This document shows positions 47,402 to 60,941 of a stretch of 64,000 bases of DNA, in pieces. This DNA is from Punica granatum (Eukaryota; Streptophyta; Magnoliopsida; Myrtales; Lythraceae), in NCBI RefSeq assembly GCF_007655135.1, contig NC_045132.1, positions 17,312,534 to 17,376,533 of the forward strand, read 5' to 3'. The position numbers and the translations under genes were made by a program. Numbering within the stretch: position 1 is the stretch's first letter; every line of letters starts with the position of its first letter. The notes under the pieces are model-generated. The model worked only from the letters and a program-made list of their open reading frames with translations, did not search any database and had not been told where the DNA came from.

Positions 47402-50400
47402 TTATTTTCTGTTGTTGAGTCTCCTTTTCCCGTCCGCACCGCTCTGCTGCCTTCCGTTTTGGTGCAGAGGTAGACCCGATCCGTTTGACGGCTTCCTAGA
47501 TGGGGAAGGACCTTGAATCGTGTTCAAGTTCCTACCAAGAGAAATAGTTATTAGCACACATGAACAAGCTATTTACTGCAATACGAATCTGGCAAAATGT
47601 AGGCCTTCATTGACCTCCTTTGGCTTTAATTTCAGTCCAGTTAACATTAGTCAGCTGATTGCAAGAGTTAATGATATAAGCTTAAACATTTTCGGAAAAA
47701 ATCGGTCCATTAACATGGTAGTTGTAATTGCGGGTCAAGCCACATTTCTTGGTGAGAGCTAGTTTCGATAATATGTACATTACCTAGTGCAACTTCTTAT
47801 ACATTTTAAGCTATCAGTAAAATTGGTCTCTTAATCAGACACACATATAGATTCAGGGTGAGAGAATGATCGGCTTACCTCAGATCTGAGTTCTTTGTCG
47901 GTTTTGATGCAACAGGTTTACCAGCCTTTAGTCCAACTCCGTTTGTGATCCCATTCAATTTGGTGTGATTGAATTGCCAGAGCAAATCTGGCTCAGAGGA
48001 ATCGCTTGTGGCAGCATCAAGATCATCCACATCATCACCACCCATGTTACTAAACTCATTGCCTCCCATGAACATGTTATATGTTTGCTCTGGGAAGATT
48101 TTGGGGGAATCCTTGAGATATTTCTGGTAGAAAACATCAGACAAGTTCGCATTCTCGGGCTCCCAGCAACCTAACGATACTCTGTCTTGTTTGTTCACCA
48201 TCACCTTGTCTTCCCATTCTCCCATCCCTATCTCCTTTTCGTCTTCTCGGTAGGTTTGGCCAGGGACTGGGGGCCAAGGAGGCGAATTTCCAAGTAGCTC
48301 GTCAAGGTCAAAGCTTGGTTTCTTCTGCTTCATTGCAGCGTCTGGGAATACCTATTGAATCGAAGAACCATCATATGACTGAATTAACAATTTTTATGTC
48401 CATTATGAATCTTTTTCCTGTTTGTCTATCCATATGAAACAGTTGAAGGGAAGTAATGCCGCATGAAACATTATGCAGGCTCACATCAATTCATGAAACC
48501 CTTTCGCAAGGCAGTAAAAATGGTCTCGCAATGGATTAACCTTAGCAATCCAATTCGTTTCTTTGTTTCTTAAGAAGAGAAATGAAAAACTTTATCAGCT
48601 CTGCAAAAATACTAAAGATGCAATATTAAATTTTCAGTGATACGTTTTACTAAGATTAGAAGCCTTTCACGATCACCATTTCTATATATTACACAGTGTC
48701 ATACTGTCAGAGACTGGCAAATTTTTTCATGATAATTATTGTCAAGTCGAATAGAGACGGGCAATTCTGAAGGAAGAAACATACAACAAGAAATAGAAGA
48801 CAGGGTATACCTCTATGTTGCCCACATCACCCATTGGTTGCCTGCAACTATTTTGACCATTGATCGCATCCAAAGGCAGTTGATTAGCATTAAAAGAGAA
48901 CTCTGAACCTTTCCTTTTATGTCGTTCCGATTTCATAGAGACAGAGTGTTGCCCATGTTTAGGCTCTTCCTCCTTTCTTGCTAATGCTGCCTTAAGACTT
49001 GCTATCTATAACATAATTCAAATAGGAAGTAAATAATCAATTTTGCTAATGTTTATTACAAAAGTATAATATGCAGTTATATGGAAATTCAGACCTGTTC
49101 TTTGAGCTCTTTTACATCTGAACCATCTTTATTTACTTTGGCAGCACCCAATTCAACTGTAGCAACCCGCTCTGCAAACTTTAATGTGCTTATTGTTTCC
49201 CCAAGAGCATTGGGTTCAGGACTGATATGAACAAACATCAATGTCTTTGCTTGCCCACCTAAAGCAAAAATTATCAGTAGCAGCACATTTGATGCAGTTT
49301 TCTGCTTTTAAAAACTAAACAAACTAGTTGTTAATTTGCTTAAGGAAGTGTGCGAAAACTGCTTATGGCAATGTGTTTCTAAGAATGCATTATAGAAAAA
49401 CACATGCTTCACACATTCAGAAACGGAATTCTAATTTCTACTTGGCCACAGCCTCCCACACGACCATATCTAGCTCTACCTTCTATCAATCACTTGCCAC
49501 CAATGCCAGCTGCCTGATTCCACTCACCATTTCGATGTTCAAAAGCATTTTTCCAAACATATTATCTATTAGAAAGAGTGTTAAGAATGACCCTTGCAGA
49601 CAATTCCAAAACTGGAGCTGATGTTTATAAAAAGAACATTACTTCATGCCATATCTATGTGGCATGAATGATTCCATGAATTCTCTCCCTTGCTTAGCCT
49701 TACCTAGTGAGTCTTGGAGAAGCTGCGTCAGTTTGCTATTTCTGTAGGGCACGTGTGGATTTTTCTGGGCGAGTGAAGCGATCACATCACCGAGGGCTGA
49801 GAGAGATTTGTTGATGTGCTGTGCCTCTTTGAGTCTATCTCCAGTCACCTCAGATTTGTCCACTCTCTCACTCCCTGCTAAATCCACGAGATGCATACAT
49901 CCTCGGAAAATGGTCCCCGAGGTCAAGTCTCTTCCTTGGACATGAACAGTCAAGCAACTGCAAAATTAAGGGAAGCAAGATTTGTTAGAAACAGCTGGGG
50001 ACCAGATTCTTGTCTAGATTGATAATTTTAAATACTTTCTTTGCCTTATTCTGTTTAAATTACAAAAGATGTGCCAAAGAATTGATTGGTACGGGTCTAT
50101 CACAATCAACGTGAGATGAATGCTTGTGCACTCTGTCAAAGAAGCATTTTCTCTGGCAGACATATCATGGAATGAACAGAGTAAATAGAATATTACCTAT
50201 GAGAACGGCTACTTCGGTCATTCAAGGCAGTTGCCCCTACAGCACGATTCCTCTGCCCAAGATTCATGAGATCAAGGACATCGGATGTAGATGCCACAGG
50301 GACCAGGCTTGCGTCAGGTACACTGAGTCCTTTTTGAGAACTATTTCTGATTTCTAGTGTAATCAGGAATTAAGGTTCAACATTAGAAAAGCCCTCAATC

Positions 50401-53400
50401 AGTAATGGATTTTAACTGTATAATACTACCGGGTAGACTGATAAGCAAAAATCAGTTAATGCACATTGTCATAAACTTTCATATTCAATGCAATGTTTGA
50501 TCTAATAATAAAATTGGCAAGGATATCTCTTGTTAGTTCCATCTGAAACGAGGAGATCTCTGACTTGCTCATTATATATCTCAATCATCTGCACAGCAAC
50601 ATCATAACGAAATGTGTCCTTTCGTTGTTCTGCAAGGTAGAATAGGTCACTCAAGGCCCGGTAATTTACACCTTGACTTTGCTCATTGAGCTGTCTAGGA
50701 CCAGTCTGCACAAGCAAAATAGAATATAAGACGGCATCAAACTCTCCTAATAACATATAATACCAAATGAGACACATATCTATCTATACCATTATGCCCC
50801 ATCAACAAAGATGACAAACTTAAAAGAAATTATTAGACCTTACCATGGTATAGGTTTTTCCTGATCCTGTTTGGCCATATGCAAATATGCATACGTTGTA
50901 CCCATCAAGTACTGATCGTATTAGAGGCTGGGTATCAGAGAAGACCTCCGCTGCAATAGGAAAAGCAATGGCATGGAATCTCGAGTGTTTTCCTTTCCAG
51001 AAATACAATGTCTTTGTAAGAGAGAGTTATATAAAATTTAACAGACCTTGGGTTGCAGATGGCCCGAAGACTTTGTTGAAGTTAAATGATCTATGCCCCT
51101 TCCCATACTTTGATGGGGTACTGATGCTTATGGTTCCCTCTTCGATATTCTCGACGGTGCTCATATAACTCGATTGTCCATGCAAGAATGGTCTCACACG
51201 ACAGTAAACCCTGATGCTCCCTATTTAGTGAAATAGAATGTATCATAAATTTGTAGAGTTAGGAAGGTTGTACAAATGAAAGTGGTTCTGAATTGTTACC
51301 TTTAAGATCCTGTACTTGGTTGTAAAGCTTACGATTCTCTTCGAGAACTCTATGATATCCCGATGCGGCATGTGCTAAGCCATGAATATGGACAGCTGCA
51401 AAAAAAGAGGGGGAAAAAAGTCAAATTTATCATCTTCATCCTTCAGAGATCCTTGTACATGTGGAAAATAAAATAAGAGAAAGAGTTTGTAAGTCCCTCT
51501 TGAATTCTCACCGAGATTGCCAAATTCTTCATGAAATTTCATTTGCATGAACTGCATGCCAGCTTTTGTAGCATAAAGAGCACTTTTTAAGTCCTGTAAG
51601 TAAATAGAATAATTGAATGCAGTAGCTGTTACACCAGATTAAGAATATATGTCACAACACAAGCACAACACAATCACCAAAAATCAAATATGGAAGTTAT
51701 GCACGTGTTCTTACCTCAATGTCACTTTGTTGTTCATCAAAGATGGTTCTTTGTTTTTGCAGAAGGGCTTTTGATTCCTCATTTGAACTTTTGGTCCAGC
51801 TTTCATCTTTCCGCGGTGGCTTGATATTCTTGTCTTCAGTCTAATTACAGAAGGCAGGACAATATTAAGTAACATTTTTCAGTCAAATATCACTTTCACT
51901 AGAATAAAAATCTATTCTCACTAAGCATTTAAGCTTAAGAAATCTCTTGTGAAATATAGGTTTTCAACTACCTTTTTATCATTTGAAGTACTTTTCAGCT
52001 GGTTCTTGCCGCCAAAGTCATTTGGGGAGCTTTTCCTCTGACAATTTCAAATTAAACAATGGATGAGTCAATATTCAATATCCAGTCAACTGAAAGATGT
52101 AAGAGAGTCGAAGAGATGGGACTTTCTATGGTTTAGACAGAGTAGCTTCAAAAAATATAGTCAGCAAAAGAAGTTTAACAGATAGAATGCTAATTACCCT
52201 ATGTTTATGAGATTAAGAACTAGCATGTTGGAAAATAAGCATGGCAAAAGGATGACTTACCAGCTCATATTGATTTACCATTCGACTCTCAAACTCCTCC
52301 GTGACCTTACTCAAAACAGATTCCACCAACTATTAAAAAAAAAGGAGAGAGCAAGAGAGAATTTAGTCAGATGAAATCGAAGCAGTCATGACATATAACA
52401 CCAGACTTCATTTAAAATGAGATTTTCTATGAGATGGGGAGCACAATATTTGCCCCTTGAAGTATATTGAAGGTCTCATTTCCGGAAATGGCAAGTAAAA
52501 TTATGATACAATTATTCAGTTAATTGAGGAGCCAGAAAAGTAGTCATCATTTGACACTATCTGAAGCAGATGTGATCACAGTTGCACTGTGCCATGGAAA
52601 TTTATCATGCTGCTCGACCATGCATGGCACTGTTAGTGCTTACTGAGTAGTTAGTAGTACTAATTGGAACTCTTAGTATCTGAAGGATATAATTCTTTTT
52701 CAATAAGCCTATCGTGCTAACTGACTCTGGAATGAACATGTGACTAGCAACAACAGGTTATCAATATTTTACCGCTGGAACTTCTTCAGGCTTCTTATCC
52801 AAAAGAATGGCTCGTACCAGCATGCTCAAAGATCCAGACTGACAATGAGAATTTGGCAAGCCATGATAAGCAATTGTGCTTGAAGACAGAGGAAAGGAAC
52901 AAAAATGCAGAATCAAACATAGTCAAAGCTTACCAACCATTTTATTCGAGTCCGTGCCAGGAGCTAACACGCTCAAAGACTTTTCATTCATTGACGAGTT
53001 TCTAGACGAGGAATTTGTAAAGGGCTCCGAGTTTTTCCTTAGGAACGATTTGCTAGATGTGGCAGGCTTTATATTTCCCCCAAATTTCCATACTCCACTT
53101 CCTCCCGTTTGTTTCCAATCACCAAATGATTTAAGTGCTAAAACACAATTCACAATCCTTGAAGTTTTTCCTCCCTGCAAAAGTCGACAAGGTGAAGAAA
53201 GTTAGATGTTGGACTTATTGAAATATAAAGAAGAATCAGTGAAACCCGTAATTAACCTGTTCAAGATCAGATGCTTCAAAAGTAGGAATACCCATCTCCT
53301 GGACAGCTACAAGGAAATTCCTCACATTCTCGAAATACTGAAATGCTGATAGAGCTGCTCCGTCAGGAATGACCGCAGAATCACACGGACCTTCAACAAC

Positions 53401-54987
53401 CTAGGAATATAATTACAGTGTAAGTAGCTAAAGATCGATCAGCCGAGGAACCTTTATAGCTTGCATACAGGTGGACAAATAGAATGCACCTTCGGCACTG
53501 CCCCAGGTTGGACCTTGTTGAGAACATTGCAAAGGATTATCCCACTCCTGAGGCCAAGCCTAAATTCTTCATCGGATGGCTCAGCGGGCAGATCTCTCGC
53601 TACAACAACTCCAACCGTTTTCCTTAGCCACCCTGCTGCTTCATACCTCCTGACAGCTACAGAAACGAAAAGGATACCCACTTTCATGTAAGTATATCAA
53701 AATGCACGAACAGCAACATAGTATCCTACGCAAAAATTCTGATGTGACCGTATCTGTACGGGAACAGGATAAATAGGACACCTCAAGTATAGCCACCTTG
53801 TTATGCTGTGCCACTTGTAGTGGCAGGAAATGGACAAAATAATGGGGTAGAGAGGATACTTATAGCGTTCATGCCAAATTTCGTACATAGGATGCTACAG
53901 ACATATTATGTGAAATTTTACAGATTTATATAGAATTGTTGATGCGATGATCTTGAATAGTTGAGCCAAATGGCTTGTACAACTCTACCAAGGAATTCAT
54001 TCACGAAACTGGATGAGAAAAAGAAAGAGGATAGGCAAAACTGACCCATAAAATCCAAGGAATGCAGGACCTGAATTGAAGATCTATCATAGAAAATTTA
54101 AGAAATCACTCTGACAGAGAGAGAGACAGAGACAGAGAACGACAGAACAGTAGCATCTTAATTAAACCCACATCATCTTCTTCGCTTTGAAGGTGTCTGA
54201 TTGAAGCTTTTGCAGTTAAGAACGGCACAAAGAAGAGGCAGCAGCAGAGCACTAATTAAAGCCTGCATGCCCCGGGATCGATGGCAGCTTCTATTCTATT
54301 GCTGCTTTGTCCCATCCAAGGCTCTTTTAGCGAACATCATGGAGGAGAAATAACAATCAGAAACAGAGTAAAACAGGGCAAGCGTCCAACTGCTAGATTT
54401 TCAGGGAACTAAGCATATTGCGGTTCCTTTTCTCCTTCCACATTTCCAGGAAATCAGAACGAGAGAATGTTACGGAAATCTTGATGCTGTCGTTTTCCCG
54501 AGGTCGAAAGCCAATTCTGACGAAAATTTCATTGCTTTTTTAAGAGGAAAATGTCAAGAATATTAGCAGAAGACGGAAAGTCTAGAAAAGCGGAATCGAA
54601 AATCTCCAATACTTGATCATTTCTTCAAAGGCAATTGCTCATTGAGAAACATGGAAGGCGAAATCAGAATCCTTGGACTGGACCAATTCCAATCAACTCC
54701 AATGGAGATGATTAGAGCCGACGAGGAGCAACAGCCTTAGATGCCGCAGATTCTGGTTCAACTTCATCAATGGATTCAAGCTCACTGAGCTCAGCTCAAT
54801 ATATTGACAACTACAATGAGGTACAGAGAGAGAAAGAGAGAGTGAGAGAGAGATAGAGAGTACCGGCTTCTTCGGCCTTCCTGGACTCCAAGTCGACGTC
54901 CCTGAGGCGCGTCCCCTGCTGCTGGAGCAGTACATCCTCCACCACCGACGCCACCGAGAAGCCCAGCCCCGCCCCCTCCGCAGCCAT
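47402..54987 (-). CDS. Kinesin-14 with N-terminal calponin-homology domain (KCH type)
   Basis: Nineteen exons: 54987-54864, 53656-53490, 53400-53257, 53174-52938, 52838-52773, 52329-52261, 52037-51972, 51840-51715, 51593-51512, 51395-51300, 51220-51047, 50950-50844, 50705-50527, 50358-50197, 49957-49704, 49258-49095, 49005-48811, 48351-47879, 47531-47402. The product is 1004 aa. A CH domain lies at about residues 42-165 ([32 protein letters not shown]), then a linker with helical segments. The kinesin-14 neck runs directly into an internal motor at about 393-720. Motor motifs: VYCRVRPF, P-loop GQTGSGKT (476-483), switch [10 protein letters not shown] (592-600), switch II DLAGSE (625-630). A 280-residue low-complexity tail follows. 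This order is typical of plant KCHs, minus-end-directed motors linking microtubules and actin. Two junctions are odd: exon 13/14 is an AT-AC U12-type intron, and exon 4 must use a weak donor (ATG|GTTGGT) to keep frame. Confidence 0.93.
50359..50526 (-). other. U12-type AT-AC intron in the kinesin motor domain
   Basis: On the minus strand exon 13 ends AACAAGAG and the intron begins ATATCCTT, the U12 5' splice-site consensus. It ends CCTTAATTCCTGATTAC, with CCTTAA (50370-50375) matching the U12 branch-site core and the branch A about 11 nt before the terminal AC. Joining AG to ACTAGAAATC restores the conserved motor segment [13 protein letters not shown]. No GT donor near the exon end keeps that frame. 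Confidence 0.88.
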
Positions 54988-55527
54988 TATCCGAGCTCCA
55001 CCGAAGCACACAATTGAGTACAATTCAAGCTGGAAATCCCTGAAATTATCAGCTCACAACGGTCCGTCCGTCAGTCTCTGTCTCCACTCGTGGAATCCGG
55101 CATCGATGGCGATCTCGACAACCCAAGGATCCACCCAGCGAGGGAGAAGGAGAGAAGGAGAGGGAGATATTATGGAGGAGAGGTTGCTTTGAGAAGAATG
55201 AAATGATATACAGAGATTACAGACTACACACAGTCACATTCTCCATGAAACCTTTTCCGCTTTTCTTCTGCTCTCTCTCTCTCTCTCTCTCTCTTCTTTA
55301 TACACTTTGCTCTCTCTCTTCACCGTCACAGTCTCCTCTTTCCGAACCTCCTCTCCGAACCTCAGGTTCGGGTCCCCCTCTGTTTTTGTTATTTCCTCGC
55401 TGTTGCGTGTTACCAGGGCGGATTAAAGCTCATTGGTGCTCCGTGTTACTTTTGACGGCGCCTGTTGCTCAATCGCCTTAACCGGCGCGTGAAGCCGTAG
55501 GTAGTTTTCCACGTGGCGGATCTCTAA
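54988..55527 (-). promoter_or_regulatory. Kinesin 5' leader and promoter region
   Basis: Upstream of the kinesin ATG is a mixed-composition leader, then a (CT)n tract on the + strand at 55271-55294 (GA repeats on the coding strand). No clear TATA box was picked out. The plus-strand frame at 55203-55481 crosses the CT repeat and is not supported as a gene. Confidence 0.4.
55271..55294. repeat. (CT)n microsatellite
   Basis: Twelve CT units in a row in the kinesin upstream region. Such GA/CT tracts are common in plant leaders. Confidence 0.85.
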
Positions 55528-55888
55528 GCTTGCGTTTGATTTCCGAGTGGGAATAGCAATCCAACTCAACTTGATTTTATACAATGATAATAAGTGTTGA
55601 TAAATATATTAATGTATGAGAATAATATATATACATGTATATTTACATATGAAAGGAAATGAAAAATTTATTATTAAAAATTTAATTTTAAAAATGATTA
55701 GAAAAAAATTGAATAAGAAAATATTATTAAATTGAAGTTTAAAAATGGTTAGGAAGAAATATAACTGATAAAGTATTATTAAATAGAAGAAAAAGACAAA
55801 ACAGTAATGATTATATTGTTAAATTCGAAAAAAAAAGAGAGTTGAGTTGAGTTAAATTGAATTAATATTAAAAAACCCAAACAAAGTC
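55528..55888 (+). mobile_element. MITE, family A copy 4
   Basis: Starts GCTTGCGTTTGATTTCC and ends CCCAAACAAAGTC. The interior words AGTAATGATTATATTGTTAA and GAGTTGAGTTGAGTTAAATT match the other family A copies. It has internal repeats of TTAAATTGAAG...TTAAAAATGGTTAG. It sits about 0.5 kb upstream of the kinesin start. Confidence 0.55.
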
Positions 55889-58800
55889 TAAAAGCTTTTA
55901 ATTTCTGCATGGAAAACAAGAGCAGCGAGGGGAATTAATGGATGCAGGAACACGGGATAAATTGGTGTAATGTAATGATACGCGCATTCGTCTAATAAGG
56001 TAATTTGATTTTCATCGATCAAACCACCGGTGCCTCTAGAAAGGATTTTATATGGAATTTTTTTGAAAATTTCATACAACTTTTTTCCTTCTGTCCCCTC
56101 TCTTTTTATCCAAATAAGCGATTAAATTTAATTCCATTTTTGAAACCAAAAAATCAGTGGGAATTCCCTCTTTGCCTATAGAATCTCGTCAAACGAGAAG
56201 AAGTGTTAACGAGTTCCTTCCCAATGAAAGATACTTGATGTTACTCTTACTGTCCAACCACCGTGAGAATGAAAGAAGCCATCAGGAAAATTAAAATAAA
56301 TTTAACAATTATTTTCTATCTGCTCTTTATGCATTAGAAGAACAAAGACATTCTTTGGAAGGAAGAAATCACTAAATTTAAGTAGAAAGGACATTCTTAT
56401 ATAAATATATATATATTTATATATTTATAAAAAAACTAGTTGCATAAGTAAAATAAAATTATCTCGTTTTTTTTAATTAAAATGGAGGTAGAAAGATAGA
56501 TAAAGGAAAATAGATGAATGAATTTTTAAGAAGTTCCATTGGCAACAATCAAATCTAGACTCTCTCAGCAGAAGGCAAGATGCGTACCACTCTTTTAATT
56601 CTATAGAAAAGTTTTATTAAACACAAATCTTACTGCACATTTAATTCATCGTATCAAATGCCATTTCTAGACCTTAAATTCAAAAGTAACACTTGTTTTT
56701 TTCCTCTCCAAATCAAAAATAAGTATAAAGAGTTGTTCTCAGTCCTATGCTCTTAGTGCTCCTCTTTATTGATTGCAGATTTTTTTTTTATGGGATGGAC
56801 AAAAGCAAAGATAAATGATCTATCACTATATAGTATGGAACAAGTTATGGCAGAGAGGTTAATTCCAATTGTTTTCTTTTTCAAAGCAATTCTTGAGTTA
56901 GAAATTGAACAGTCGAGCATCGTCGTTTATTTTCTAAGGTTTCTTATTTGGAAGTTGGTGGACTAGAGTTAGATATCCTTAAGCTAATGCCTAGGGTGCC
57001 CATTTCTCCACCAAATGTCCAACAACGATTGGGAATTTTCATATCTTCATTAGCATAAAAGGCAGAAGTGAGCTCAGTTTCAAAGGCAAGAAAGATATGC
57101 TTTTTGACGTATTTCGATTTCATAGGTTTGCTCTCTCTACCAACAATGAGAAGTCTACCCGCCGGCATTTATTTCCGCCATCTACTAGTATAATCTATGT
57201 ATTAATTTTCTTTTATATTCCATATAGGCGTATACACGAACTTGACGCGACTACGTTAATAGCAAAGCCTAATTTTCCGACAATACAAGAGCTATGTTTC
57301 CAAAACAATTTGTTCATCGGTAAGTAGGATCATATTGGTTGGAACGTAGATCATTAGGTCTTAGCTTGTGCTTCAATGATGGGCAATACGGTCAAGCTCC
57401 CTAAACCAATCTAATCCGATCATTTAGCGGCTCTTTGTAAGAGAGTAGTAGAAAACATCGCCTAAGAAAGCCTCACGGCCCAGTGGTTGGAATGACAATA
57501 ATGACATTTACCGATATATCATGTCACAACTGGTTTACTAAGATTATCCTAGATTGTTGATGTACTTATTCCATTGTAGCGGAAATACTGTCCCATGGCA
57601 CACCCAAAACATGGGGCCAGAAACTGCCATAAGCGGGCATGATCCGAAGCATTATGGCTGCTACAAGAGTGGAATTTTTCAAAGCATTCGCTTCTAAAAG
57701 AATTTAAACTAATTATGTTAGAGTCGAGCATTACGACACAATACATATACAATGTGCTGCATACACACAATATATACAATGTGCCACTCTTAGGGGTGAG
57801 CTTTGGTTCTTCTGCTTTTGGTTTAATATGGTATCAATAGCAATACCTGTTTTTCAGTTTGTTGATCAAAGATTATATATAATAAGTTCGTGTTGACCAC
57901 CACAACTATAGGAACCAGGCTATCCAACGCTTAAACGAACCATATAGATACCGTTCAGTTTCATGCCACGCTGCCATGTCAATTCGATCTCTATAAACAA
58001 GCATATATATAATTTGACAATTGGAAGAATTACGACTTTCAAATGTTGAATATATGATTCAACAAATTCCTGCGAATTATGTACAATAATTGTACATCAC
58101 GCGATGATCATGGTGCGATATAAGGGGGAAAAAGAAAAAGAGGAAAGAACCCTAGAATGGATTTTTTAGAGAGAAAGCCCCCAACAATGGAATTGAGGTG
58201 GGCAATATGTCAATTTCACTTGGCAGCAGGTGGTGGTTGAAAAACAGTTGCCAGCCTTTGGGTTTGGGCGTACGAGGGTCCATTATCTATATCTATATGG
58301 CAGTATTAATTTAAATTAGATATATATGGGAGGAAAATGCCCAAGCAAACATATAAATAAATGATCCACCGAAAAAAAGTAAATAAATAATTAACCCATA
58401 TATATATTATATATAAGAAAATGAGGTAAAAGAGGAAGTTAGCATTGTTATCTAAGTAAAAGATTATTGAAGGCCAAATTCTACCGAAAAGGAAAAAAGA
58501 TTATTGAATGCCTTAAGTGGCCGATTCGGGTTGAAATGAATTAGTCAGTGCTCATTGAATTTTAACATACTAAGGTACACACCAAAAAAAAAGATGGTTG
58601 AAAGGTTTATATCTCAAACCAATTATCTATTTTAATTCTTTCTTTCTTCTTAGAGGACAAACAACGAAAATAATCAATTTTAAGATATGGTAATCATGAG
58701 AAATGGGTCTTAGTGCAGTAGTATAAAATGTCGACTCGGAACCAAAGTATCCTGAAGTTCGATCCTACAAGTGGAATATGTATACCTTTTTATTTCGCTT

Positions 58801-60515
58801 TATTTTTTATGCTTGTATGAGGCCAATGACCCTCCCATATGAAAAAAAAAAAAGCTATGGTTGTCATGAATGCCAAAAGCTCCATGAAGAGAATCCTATG
58901 AGCTTCACCATAGAACTTGGGCCCTTCCAAAAATTTTAAAATCAAAAGGTAACAAATTTGAGGGTTTCATGGAAAAACTACGTTTGTGTGGTAATTCAAA
59001 AAGTAAATTTGAGAGTGTTCAGTAAAACAAGCGAGTTTAAGAGGGATCAACATTGTAATTTGTAATATGAAATCACTTATCTATCTTTTGCTTCTTGATT
59101 TTCTCAGTAACAGATTTATCAAGATCCTAAAGTTGTAGTTCTCATGCAACTTTTGAAAATAAAAACATTGAGTCACAAATCCACGTCAAATATAAATATA
59201 TATATATATATATATAATCAATGAGTTTATAAGATTCATAATTTATCAATTCGAAATTTTGAATTAAAAATGAAAAAAATTCTCTAAGGCCAGTAGAAAT
59301 TTTACATGATATTAAAGCATGTTACGCTTGTGGGTTTACACAACGTTAAGTCCAGCTTTGAAGTAGCCAAGGTGCCCTCAGGCCAGTCAGGCCCGAATGT
59401 ACAACTTGTGATCAATTTAGTCAATTTAGTCCAAGCATGGAAGAAGAAAGTCCACCTTGTAATTTTGGTCGCAATTTATCATGTAACGAAAGGTATTAAG
59501 AGTTCATGTCCCGTATGTGATATTACAACCTATCAGTTCGAACTCTTAGATTAGAGATGATTCCAATCACTTGTAAACTCAGTGAAAATTTTACACTTAC
59601 TCATTATATAAAGAAAGAATAAGTTTCAATAAGAATTAATGAAATTTAGTAAGTGACGCTCTTTTGACTTAGAAACAACATTATCTGCAGATGATTCTTA
59701 CTAATGGTATTTCTCGTACAATTGTATTCATTTTTTTCCAACTTATAATCTCCTATTAGGATAATGAACCTTCCTTGAAAAATCGAAAGATTTAAAATGA
59801 TGGAGAAATTGAAATGAACTGGAAAGTTAGTCTTAATTCTGATACTATTTACGACTACAACAAAATTCGGAGAAGCTGAATATAAAAGATTTGGTCCTTA
59901 CTTGTACCTATTTGATTATGTGCATTCCCCGAATATTGCGTGCATTGGAGATAACTTTGATAAAATTTCGTCCTCTTTTGTGTAGTAGAGTGCTCCATAA
60001 GATCTTGTATGGAGGGCAAGATTGTCAACAAGAAGTTAACGTTCAAAAATTTCAAACAGTTGGTTCGGACCCGGACCTCAGAGGTTCGGAGGACCGAGGT
60101 ATTAAAAACTCACAGCATCTTTACCGGGCCCACTTTCACGGGAATTCGGCAGTCTCTCATAATTCAACGATCAGGATTTTTAAGGTACTAACAGCTCCAT
60201 TGGATGTACCCAATTTGACCAATGGTAGCTTGACACGTAGAAGACTGGGACAATATGTGACCACAAGATCAGGGTTCCCAGTCTTCCGCGCGTGGTCCAC
60301 AGACACCCCACACATATTATATATTTATTTATAAAAGTAGAAAATATATAATTATTTTATAAAAAATAGAAAATATAAAAGTGACAAATTAAGAATGGGT
60401 TTATGTGATTATTATGTGACTAATCCTCATTGTTGAGGTGAACTCCATATAATTTCACAGTAACATGTAAATCCGTCCACAAAACCTTTATATGTTGCAC
60501 AATAGGGCTTTTTTT
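55889..60515. other. AT-rich intergenic DNA
   Basis: No conserved gene. Short TA-rich microsatellites occur at 56399-56425 and 59197-59216. Open frames around 56944-57327 and 59891-60334 lack recognisable motifs; the latter covers a moderately GC-rich patch (60050-60300). Confidence 0.5.
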
Positions 60516-60941
60516 GGGTAAATTGCACTGGTGGTCTAAAACATTTTACAAATATTTCAATATTGTACAAAAAGTTTTTTTTGCTACTTAATGTTACAAA
60601 ATATTTCAAAGTTATTTCAGTATAGTACAAAACGTTATCTCGTCATTGACGCCGTCAAGTCGACGCTGATTGTGCAAAACCGATTTTTGTGGGACGTTAC
60701 ATGATGGTGCAAAATGTTTTGAAATTGTAACTTAATAGTACAAAATATTTTACGTAAGTTACATGATGGTGCAAAATTTACAGTTTTGTAAAGGACAGCT
60801 TGACGGCATTAATGGTGAGATGACGGTTTATACTATACTGAAACAACTTTGAAACATTTTGTACCATCAAGTAGCAAAAAAACTTTTTGTAATATATTGA
60901 AACATTTGTAAAACTTTTTGGACTATCAGTGCAATTTACCC
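60516..60941. mobile_element. Long-TIR element (Mutator-like MITE?)
   Basis: The left arm begins GGGTAAATTGCACTGGTGGT, and the right arm in reverse complement begins GGGTAAATTGCACTGATAGT. The two arms stay similar for about 140-150 bp (TTTGCTACTTAATGTTACAA against TTTGCTACTTGATGGTACAA), leaving roughly 130 bp of loop that itself repeats GTTACATGATGGTGCAAAAT twice. Poly-T flanks hide the target duplication. It is non-coding; Mutator-like long TIRs are the nearest known pattern. Confidence 0.7.

Noticed and set aside
54120..54145. GA repeats in kinesin intron 1 as a separate regulatory element
   Set aside because: Short simple repeat common in plant introns; nothing further supports a function.
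60516..60941. MicroRNA precursor
   Set aside because: The arms are far longer than a typical plant miRNA stem, and the GGGTAAATTGCAC ends look like a transposon.
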